This document shows, in pieces, positions 1 through 10,300 of a stretch of 10,300 nt of DNA. Within the stretch, counting starts at the first letter, position 1. Each line of letters begins with the position of its first letter. The notes beneath the pieces were generated by a model. That model was given only the letters and a program-made list of their open reading frames with translations, made no database searches and was not told the DNA's origin. This DNA is from Acanthamoeba lenticulata (taxonomy: Eukaryota > Discosea > Longamoebia > Acanthamoebidae): assembly GCA_002179805.1 (NCBI GenBank), contig NAVB01002507.1, forward strand, positions 1 to 10,300. Direction: 5' to 3'. Both the position numbers and the translations under genes were made by a program.

Positions 1-438
1 CGCAGGCACACCCAAGAGGACACCTAGTGGGATTTCCCAGTTGGGTTGCACGTCTTATTGGCTCTCGCTGAACCACGGCTGCCGTGCAGCCTGTAGCGAC
101 ACCGGCCTCATGAGAGGTACACAACGAGCAGCGAGCCACTGCGCGTTGAGCGTGCCCGAGGTCGCCCTCGGGGTGGGCAGTTTGAGGAAGAACTGGCGGA
201 GGCTGACGAGGGTTGTCACGGAAGGCACGGGTTTTCCAGGGGCAACCTCGAGAATGGTTGAGCACGATCTTGTACCGTTCAGTCATGCCCTATTGAGGAA
301 GACAACGGGTATCCCAGCTGTGCCGGGTCTACCACGCGCACGAACACATGCGTGTGATACCCAGCCAGAGCTGAACTGGCACCCGTCCCCGCCCTTTTTC
401 CCAGAGTGTCGGCCTTGTCTGTTCACGGCGTGTCCGGC
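1..438. other. 5' flank of the first gene, no gene recognised
   Basis: I see no convincing coding sequence in this stretch. The plus-strand open frame across 41-547 opens on a TTG, contains no recognisable motif, and runs through the TATA box and 5' UTR of the next gene, so it is best read as chance. An inverted CCAAT motif (ATTGG, 57-61) lies about 380 bp upstream of the TATA box; its use is unproven. The stretch probably contains upstream promoter DNA and possibly the 3' UTR of a neighbour outside the window. Confidence 0.5.
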
Positions 439-446
439 TATAAAAG
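439..446 (+). promoter_or_regulatory. TATA box (TATAAAAG) of the orphan gene
   Basis: A perfect TATAAAAG sits 92 bp upstream of the ATG at 531. A pyrimidine tract ending in CA (initiator-like, A at 471) lies 32 bp downstream of the first T, which is the normal TATA-to-start spacing for RNA polymerase II. This predicts a 5' UTR of about 60 nt. No other gene in the window shows such a clear TATA element, so this gene may be more strongly or more conditionally expressed. The element is seen directly; its use is inferred. Confidence 0.75.
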
Positions 447-530
447 CTCGCACCAGCCTGTCTCTTTCTCACACAACCGACGCACACTCAGAGCCACCAG
501 GTCTTACCACGAAGGAAGAAGCAACACGCC

Positions 531-1304
531 ATGAAAAGGCACTTTGAAGAGACGCAAACACAAACCAGCCACGTCGTCGGGATGACGATGGGCGAGCAGA
601 GGGAGGCGGTGGCACTGCGACTGGCGGCCGAGATCGGCCTGGAGCGCGAGAAGAAGCGCCGTCTCGAGTGGTACCTGAGCGAGGTCATGAAGGAGAAAGA
701 GCAGCTCATGCGCGAAAACAGCCAGTGGCTGAAGCACATGGACAACGTCATCGCTGGCACGGGCCAGCCGCAGCCCAACTACAGCACCTGTTCGGTCGAG
801 TCGCCACGAGCGTCGTTCTGCGCTGGCGTCAGTTACTGCACAGACGTAGACGTCGCGTCGCCTGGACAGTTCAGGGAGGGTTCCACGTCATCATCGCCTT
901 CGTTGTCCTCGCAGTGCACCTCTCCAACACCGACACCAGAGCTTCTTGAAGAAGAGCTGTGCTGTGGCTCGGCGCCCAGCATGAAGGTCGAACCCGCCAG
1001 CGAGAGCGACGAGCTCCTAAAGCGGGCCTTGAGCCAGTCGTTCAATCTTGCAGAGGTCGATAGCTTCCTCCTCCTCGACCGACCAAGCACGTTGGACGAG
1101 CCCTTGAAGGCTGTGCCGGCAAGCACCTGGCTGATCGACGAGCCTTCTTCATTTCTTGCCAACGTCGGTAGCGAATGCAAGATGGGCTTGTCGTGCGCTC
1201 AAGCGCTCGAGAGCTGCCTCGATCTGGAGTTCACCAGCTGGCTTGCCCCGACCGATGAGCAAGATCTCTTCAGCACGTTGCAGGAGTACTTCAGCGAAGC
1301 ATAG
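531..1304 (+). CDS. Hypothetical 257-aa protein, intronless, coiled coil plus acidic C-terminus
   Basis: I do not recognise a family. The frame is uninterrupted from the ATG at 531, about 60 nt after the predicted transcription start, to TAG at 1302-1304. Residues about 22-70 should form a charged amphipathic helix. A basic patch EREKKRR (38-44) runs into a 3-4 spaced a/d series L45, L49, V52, K56, L59, N63, W66, M70, which looks like a dimerising coiled coil with a polar Asn, as in leucine zippers. The middle (about 80-145) is Ser/Thr/Pro-rich and probably disordered. The C-terminal half is acidic with hydrophobic clusters and ends with residues such as DLFSTLQEYF, similar in composition to transcription activation domains. 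There is no signal peptide or membrane segment. A transcription-regulator role is speculation: the bZIP consensus of Asn, Ala-Ala and Arg is missing. It lacks introns while its downstream neighbours are split. Confidence 0.72.
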   Translation: MKRHFEETQTQTSHVVGMTMGEQREAVALRLAAEIGLEREKKRRLEWYLSEVMKEKEQLMRENSQWLKHMDNVIAGTGQPQPNYSTCSVESPRASFCAGVSYCTDVDVASPGQFREGSTSSSPSLSSQCTSPTPTPELLEEELCCGSAPSMKVEPASESDELLKRALSQSFNLAEVDSFLLLDRPSTLDEPLKAVPASTWLIDEPSSFLANVGSECKMGLSCAQALESCLDLEFTSWLAPTDEQDLFSTLQEYFSEA

Positions 1305-1556
1305 CTAGAAAACACGAACGTTGTTATTACAGCGGTCGCTTGTACAAAAAAACAAACACATCTCAGCAAATGTACAGCACCAATTCAACCTCTCTCTTCA
1401 TTTCTTGTATTTTCTTTAGTAAGTATTTGATTTAGTTTTGTGTCGACTGCCTGGCTTGCGTGTCTCTCAAGTCACGAAAGCAACAAAATCGATCGACAGC
1501 GTTGAGCGTTGAGAAAGAGCTCCACAAAGCATCAGTCTTCTAGTCCAACAACAAGA
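1305..1556. other. Intergenic spacer: 3' UTR of orphan gene and promoter/5' UTR of Svf1-like gene
   Basis: This 252-bp spacer between two same-strand genes is AT-richer than the exons, especially about 1330-1440. I see no TATA box near the Svf1-like start and no canonical AATAAA. No ORF or RNA gene is evident. Confidence 0.5.
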
Positions 1557-2904
1557 ATGTTTGGTTCCTCCGCACCCAAGGTTGATCCTGTCTTTTACCC
1601 CAAGGACGGTGAAGACTACATCAGGAAGGTGGAAGAGAGCGATTTGCAGATCGTAATGAGAGAAGATGCTGATCTCTACGATTCGACCAGCTTCGTGATT
1701 ACGTGCAAGGACAACTCTCTCATCTTTATCCAGGCCATCTTGGCCAACTTGAGGCCCATGTACAGCAATCAAGTGGGCATTCACATCAAGTACGTCAACC
1801 CCTCGGGCAAGTTTACCGACTTCTCGCACAAGTACGGCGACAAGCAGTGGAGCTTCGAAGATGGCAAAATCACCATCGGTGGGTTCCAGATCGTCCGCAA
1901 TGCGGAAGCCAACTCATACCACATCACCGTACTATGATTTCTTGTTCCTGATGCATGACTTGTCGAGTGCGTCGTGCTGACAGCTTTGCACTAGATCAAA
2001 GATTCTGAGTGCAAAAACATCGAGGGAGAGCTGTTCGTGGAGAGCAACGAAGGTGGCGGTGTCAAGTTTGGAGATGACGGCAAGACAGCGTTCTCGGAGG
2101 ACCGTTCCGTTTACTCCTCTATGTTCTATGCCATCCCTCGCGCCACGGTTCGCCTCCCCACCACAACAACCCTGGATCTGACCGACACGCTCCTGTTGAC
2201 CCGAGCACTGAACTCTCGTAATTTTGGTGTTTCAACGTGACGTGATGTGGCACAGGTCACAGGCAGGCTGATCGTCAAGGGTGAGACGATCAACGTTGAG
2301 GCCAACGCCTTTGTGAGCCACTTTGTCCAGAACATGAAGCCACACAGGGCTGCCCTCAAGTGGTCCATGATGAAGTTCCACGCCGACGATCTTTCGCTCA
2401 TCTCCGATCTTCTCCTCACGCCCAAGAACTACGGCAAGCAAGAGGTCTCTCACGGTATCTTTGTCTACAAGAACAAGCTCACCGCCGTCACCGTCGATAA
2501 CAACATCACCTACCCGAGCACGCAGTACGACAAAGGTTCTCTCCCGCTCCTTCACGCTGCTCCAGCCTGGAGTAGCACAGATCTCATCTCGTGAATTGCT
2601 CTCGACGCGCACAGAAACCGGTTACGAGGCGCCCACGACGGCCGAGTACGTGTGGCGCGGCAAGACGTTGGACGGAGAGGACTTCCAGGCCGTGATCAAG
2701 CTCACGCCCACCAACCTCATCGGCAAGGTCGACATTCTGGGCCACCTGCCGTGGGCCCTGCGTATGGTGATCAAGGCCTTTGTCGCCCGCCCGTTCCACT
2801 ACCAGTGGCTCGATGCTGCCACGGCCACGGTCACCATCGGCTCGGAGACGATCGTCGTCGAGGGCAAGGCTCTCCACGAGGTCACCTTCGTCAACCCCGA
2901 GTAA
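1557..2904 (+). CDS. Svf1-like protein (survival factor 1 family, ceramide/oxidative stress)
   Basis: Predicted four-exon gene: 1557-1928, 1995-2147, 2256-2535, 2615-2904 (TAA 2902-2904), joined in phases 0, 0 and 1, giving 364 aa. The ATG at 1557 is chosen because an upstream TTG in frame is not a credible start. The protein matches the Svf1 family along most of its length: the FVITCKDNSLIFIQAI segment (about 48-63) corresponds to the conserved 'FYF...GF.QVIHSN' region; IPRATVTG lies across the exon 2/3 junction (about 171-178); MKPHRAALKW (202-211) corresponds to the MKPHxAAxxW motif; then LLTPKNYG, VWRGKTLDGED and a KVDILGHLPWALRMVIKAFVARPF stretch. Yeast Svf1 supports survival under oxidative stress and carries ceramide from ER to Golgi; the fold is lipocalin-like. 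No signal peptide or transmembrane helix is seen. At 364 aa it is shorter than yeast Svf1 and lacks an obvious N-terminal amphipathic helix. Family assignment is strong; ceramide transport here is inferred. Confidence 0.9.
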
Positions 2905-3194
2905 ACCTCCTTTCTCAACCTTCACCACGAGATCGCCCTCGAGCCAGCCAGGAGAAAAACGTGGACCTCTTCCTCTTCCCCTCTACTTCTCGCCTTCCCT
3001 CGAGTTCCGTTGTGGCCACCGTGTAGTGCGCGAGCCACCGCGGAGCACGTGTCGTTGCGCTCGCGTCAAGTCACTCCCTTTTTTCCTTGTCTGCGCCACC
3101 TTTTACCAACCCCAAACCGGTTCATCACTTCATCGTCGTGTTGTCGTCTTTTTCGTGTTCAAGAGAGGGATGTGCAAAACATCGATCGAGCAGG
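2905..3194. other. Convergent 3' intergenic region
   Basis: The stop codons of the Svf1-like gene (+) and the PP2C gene (-) face each other across 290 bp. The sequence is pyrimidine-rich on the plus strand (about 2960-3000 and 3070-3100) and presumably holds both 3' UTRs. I see no coding potential, no canonical polyadenylation hexamer and no RNA gene. Confidence 0.5.
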
Positions 3195-5118
3195 TCAATC
3201 GCTGGCGAGAGGATCAAACATGACGATAATGACGGTGATGTCGTCTCGGCTTCCGCGTCGCTTGGCGCGTTTGCAGAGGCCCTTGCATATGCTGTCGAGG
3301 AGGTCGGCCGCCGTCTGTCGGTGCTCGTTGTCCTCGCCGTCGCTCTGCGTGCCGCTCCCGCGTCGCTTCTCGTGCTCCTCTTCCTCCTCCTTGAGCCGTC
3401 GCCACTTGAGCAGCTCGGGGCTGAGGTGGTCCACCACCTCCTTGTTGTCCATCACGTCCCACAGGCCGTCCGTGGCGATCACCAGAAAGTCGTCCGTGGG
3501 CTCGAGTGTGTGGATCGTCATCTCGGGCACGGCGATCACGACACCCTCCTTCACGCCCTTGAGTTTCTTCATCTTGCTCTCCTTTTTCTTTTGTTTCTTC
3601 TCCTTCTCCTTCTCTTTCTTTTTCTTTTGCTCCTTCTCCTTCTCCTCCTCCGCAGCGACGGCCGTGCCGTCCATCACCTCCTTCTGCTTGCCGTCCACAT
3701 CGCCGAGCTTGCCGTCTTCGCTCTGTGGCTCCGGTATGGCCTCTGTCTTGGAGGGCGCTGGTGTCGGCGCGACGACTACATCCGCTGCTGGAGTTGCCGC
3801 CGTCTTCTCACCGTCGCTGCCATCGACATCGTCCTCTCCGTCGATGTGCCTGCTGGTGTCCTTTCGGGTGGGCAGAGGCGAAGACGACGGGGATGAAACA
3901 GGGGAGGCCGACGATGATGATGATGAAGAGGAGGAAGAAGTGCCACCCGCTGTCGCTTCTGCCTCTGCCGCGGCGGCTCGCTTCTCCTCCTCCTCGACTT
4001 GGCGGCCCTCACCGCCCTTCACCGTCCCGCGACGCATCTTGCGGCCCCGCATGCGGCCCTTCTCCAGCGGGTCTCCGAACGAGCGCGAGGGCGCCAACAC
4101 CCCAAACACTGGATCAGCGCATGCGCCCACATACAGCGTTAGAGGCACGACGAGCCGCCGTGAGCGGGCAGAACTGGCGGGAGAAGGAGAGGCGCGCGCG
4201 CACCCCGGCCACGTCGGACCCAGCCGCCGGCGGCCACGATGCGCTCCTTCTCGTAGGGGGCCACGGCCTTGAGATCGCGCGTGAGCGGGACGGGCGTGCA
4301 CCGGATCTTGTCCTGCGTCAGCGTCTTCAGGAACGAGCTGTTGTTCTGTACCCTGGAGGCAACGGCACAGCACATGTGAGCAGCGCGAGAACGCTGCCCG
4401 TCCTTGGCCGGGGAGGACGACGTACCGGAGATGGACGCGCTTTTGCTTCTCGCGGTTCTCGATGTCCTCGACGCGGCTGGCCTTGGTGAGGGTGATGCGG
4501 CCGATGAAGCTGCCCTTGACCTTCTTGCGTCCGATGACCGCACGCGAGTCGCCCAGGTTGGCCACGTAGAGCCGGTCGCCGTGGTGGACCACCGCCACCG
4601 CGCAGGCGCCGCTGATGTCATTGGTCTGCTGACCGAGCGCCAACACTTCGTCTTCCGTCTTGGCGAAGCTGCGTAGGATGGCATCCTCCACTCTAAACAA
4701 TGCCAACCACCCTTGTTAGTGCAAAATTAAATAGCAATTAAAACGGCAGAACGAAAAGAAAAACAATAATTAACTGTCTGGAGCCGTCGTACGCTTTGTC
4801 GTCGAGTTCGGCCGGGGCAGCGTCGCTGCCGGAGGGCGGGAAGAAGATGGTGTGGTGTGGTGCGCTGAAGAGGTGTGCATGCAGGGCTTTGGCAACGTGC
4901 GTCACCGCTTGGTCGCCAGCATGCCCGTCGTAAACAGCAAAAAATGAGGGCCGCAGAACTGAGGCTGGTGGTGAGGGACCCGACGACGCCGAAGATGTTG
5001 ATGATGAAGTCGACGTTGTCAGAGTCCACGCTTCGTCCTCAAAAAACTGTACGAAGCGGTCCTCATTTGTGTGTGTAAGCCCTTCGAGGGAGCACACGCC
5101 CACCCCGCGCACCTTCAT
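3195..5118 (-). CDS. PP2C-type (PPM family) Ser/Thr protein phosphatase with large low-complexity insert
   Basis: Predicted minus-strand exons: 5118-4775, 4692-4426, 4352-4204, 4108-3195 (stop 3197-3195), introns of 82, 73 and 95 bp in phases 2, 2 and 1, giving 557 aa. The metal-dependent PP2C motifs appear in order: NEDRF (18-22, metal-binding E/D), FAVYDGHAG (60-68, catalytic metal Asp 64), SGACAVAVV, NLGDSRAV (160-167), LTRDLK (227-232), ERIVAAGGWV (240-249), RVFGVLAPSRSFGD (253-266), FLVIATDGLWDV (461-472, metal Asp) and GSRDDITVIIV (539-549). It should dephosphorylate phospho-Ser/Thr with Mn/Mg. Between RSFGD and VVIAVPEM lie about 175 residues, where typical PP2Cs have roughly 20; the extra part is Ser-, Ala/Glu- and Lys/Glu-rich. 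The usual DHKP is DLKA. The start is uncertain: M1 at 5118 begins just before the fold, but an in-frame ATG exists at 5181 and an upstream exon is possible. No signal peptide or membrane helix is apparent. Confidence 0.9.
3577..3651 (-). repeat. Low-complexity (AAG/GAG)n tract encoding a Lys/Glu run in PP2C
   Basis: On the minus strand this purine-only-like tract encodes runs such as EEEKEKEQKKKKEKEKEKK within the PP2C insert. It stays in frame on both sides. Slippage-prone DNA of this kind often varies in length between strains. It also creates spurious open frames rich in Leu, Phe and Ser on the plus strand. Confidence 0.85.
3903..3945 (-). repeat. Trinucleotide-rich tract encoding a serine run in PP2C
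   Basis: Plus-strand GAT/GAA/GAG triplets read on the minus strand as about ten consecutive serines (GGTSSSSSSSSSSASP), again inside the PP2C insert. It is low-complexity coding sequence, not an intergenic microsatellite, because the frame is maintained and conserved PP2C motifs lie on both sides. Confidence 0.75.
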
Positions 5119-5503
5119 CTTCACCCCACTACTTATCTTTAATAATTGAAAAAACAAAACAATATTATTGCTAATTTTCATTTTTGGTATTGCTCCCACA
5201 TGGAACCAGGAAAGATCCGGGTGTTGAGAGGCACCCGCTCGTTGCGGGAAGGGACGAACCCCAACAACAGTCGAGCGTGCGGGCGCTTCTAGACAGCACC
5301 AGGTACTCACCTCTCGGTCGCCCACGGCGACTAGGGAGATTGGTTGACTGCGAATTGGAATTCAATTTGATTGCAACTTCGACATTCATTCTGATTCAAC
5401 GACGCCTTCAGGGACTTGCTCCCACCTACCCTCCTTCTTCTTGTCACCGTCCATCCGCGACGTGAAGCTTGATACAGACAGTGGGGAAGGAGAGAAACAT
5501 CAC
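5119..5503. promoter_or_regulatory. Divergent promoter region between PP2C (-) and ArfGAP (+)
   Basis: The two start codons (5118 minus, 5504 plus) point away from each other across 385 bp. Two ATTGG motifs (5339-5343 and 5354-5358), which read CCAAT on the minus strand, lie 15 bp apart in an AT-richer patch (5338-5400). No TATA box is seen for either gene. An AT-rich stretch at 5131-5190 looks intronic or untranslated. Shared regulation of the pair is possible but only inferred. Confidence 0.45.
5137..5310 (-). other. Possible 5' UTR intron of the PP2C gene
   Basis: On the minus strand a consensus donor (GAG then gtgagt, cut between 5311 and 5310) is followed by AT/T-rich sequence ending in attaaag (5137), only about 18 nt before the chosen PP2C ATG at 5118. 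Other AG sites at 5132 and 5129 would also serve. The frame in phase with PP2C has no ATG in the upstream exon after its last stop, so an untranslated first exon is the simplest reading. An alternative is an ATG at 5389 joined through a weaker donor, adding about 30 residues. It may also not be spliced at all. Confidence 0.35.
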
Positions 5504-10151
<4,648 letters not shown>

Positions 10152-10248
10152 TGAACCGCCGATGCCGACATGTTTTGTTGCACACAAGGTTGTTTGCGTT
10201 GTTGGATCTGATGTCACAATCAGAAGAACAGTTTCGCACGAGCACCAT
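10152..10248. other. Convergent 3' spacer
   Basis: Only 97 bp separate the ArfGAP stop (TGA 10149-10151) from the predicted stop of the minus-strand gene at the right edge, so the 3' UTRs are likely to abut or overlap. No AATAAA-like hexamer is visible. Confidence 0.5.
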
Positions 10249-10300
10249 TCATTCGTCTCTCTTCTCCTCCTTCTCTTTCTTCTCGTCCTTGGCCTCGTCA
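10249..10300 (-). CDS. 3' end of a minus-strand gene with a Lys/Glu-rich C-terminus (partial)
   Basis: Reading from the right edge on the minus strand, 17 codons run in frame to TGA at 10251-10249 and encode DEAKDEKKEKEEKRDE at the C-terminus. The composition is highly charged and the position, tail-to-tail with the ArfGAP gene, is normal for this compact layout. There is too little to name a family, and purine-rich 3' UTR sequence is an alternative. The upstream part lies outside the window. Confidence 0.5.
   Translation of the reverse strand, partial: DEAKDEKKEKEEKRDE

Noticed and set aside
41..547. Plus-strand open frame of 168 codons in the left flank
   Set aside because: It starts on TTG, has no recognisable motif and runs through the TATA box and transcription start of the next gene.
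592..745. Possible bZIP domain in the orphan protein
   Set aside because: There are zipper-like heptads and a basic patch, but the basic-region signature with invariant Asn and Arg is missing and the basic patch is too short.
3010..4272. Long plus-strand open frame (420 codons), plus another at 3087-3896, rich in Ser, Leu and Phe
   Set aside because: They are antisense to the PP2C exon with clear catalytic motifs, and their composition is the mirror of its Lys/Glu and Ser repeats.
4204..4706. Apparent frameshifts in the PP2C gene (motifs in different frames)
   Set aside because: GT-AG introns 4425-4353 and 4203-4109 restore phase exactly and join conserved motif sequence, so this is not a pseudogene.

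Overview
The window is nuclear DNA of a protist. GC-rich exons are broken by many short GT-AG introns (about 49-122 bp) with pyrimidine-rich or gcag-type 3' ends. Intergenic spaces are only about 100-400 bp and the proteins carry low-complexity inserts. Together with the protein families, this suggests an amoebozoan, most likely Acanthamoeba or a relative; the organism is inferred. I see no tRNA, rRNA, transposon, CRISPR array or viral gene.

Layout, left to right. (1) A 5' flank with a canonical TATA box (439-446) drives an intronless 257-aa orphan gene (531-1304, +) with an N-terminal coiled coil and an acidic-hydrophobic C-terminus. (2) A four-exon Svf1-like gene (1557-2904, +) encodes a 364-aa protein of the yeast survival factor 1 / ceramide-carrier family. 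(3) A four-exon PP2C-type Ser/Thr phosphatase (3195-5118, -) lies tail-to-tail with gene 2 and has a low-complexity insert of roughly 150 residues inside its catalytic domain. (4) A compact divergent 5' region (5119-5503) is shared with gene 5. (5) A sixteen-exon ACAP/ASAP-type Arf GTPase-activating protein (5504-10151, +) has BAR, PH, ArfGAP zinc finger and ankyrin repeats followed by a disordered tail of about 480 residues. (6) The last 52 bases hold the 3' end of a minus-strand gene with a lysine/glutamate-rich C-terminus.

I rebuilt the spliced models by hand, requiring GT-AG boundaries, matching phase and conserved domain sequence on both sides of each junction. The Svf1-like, PP2C and ArfGAP models all close without a frameshift. 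Apparent frame changes and in-frame stops, such as the TGA at 8107, fall inside introns.

The genes do not form an operon-like unit. The Svf1-like protein (sphingolipid transport in yeast) and the ArfGAP (Arf-dependent membrane traffic) are both linked to membrane trafficking, but adjacency in a protist genome is weak evidence of shared work. I found no new multi-gene system. The most noteworthy points are the PP2C insert, the basophilic-kinase serine motifs in the ArfGAP tail, and the orphan TATA-driven gene.
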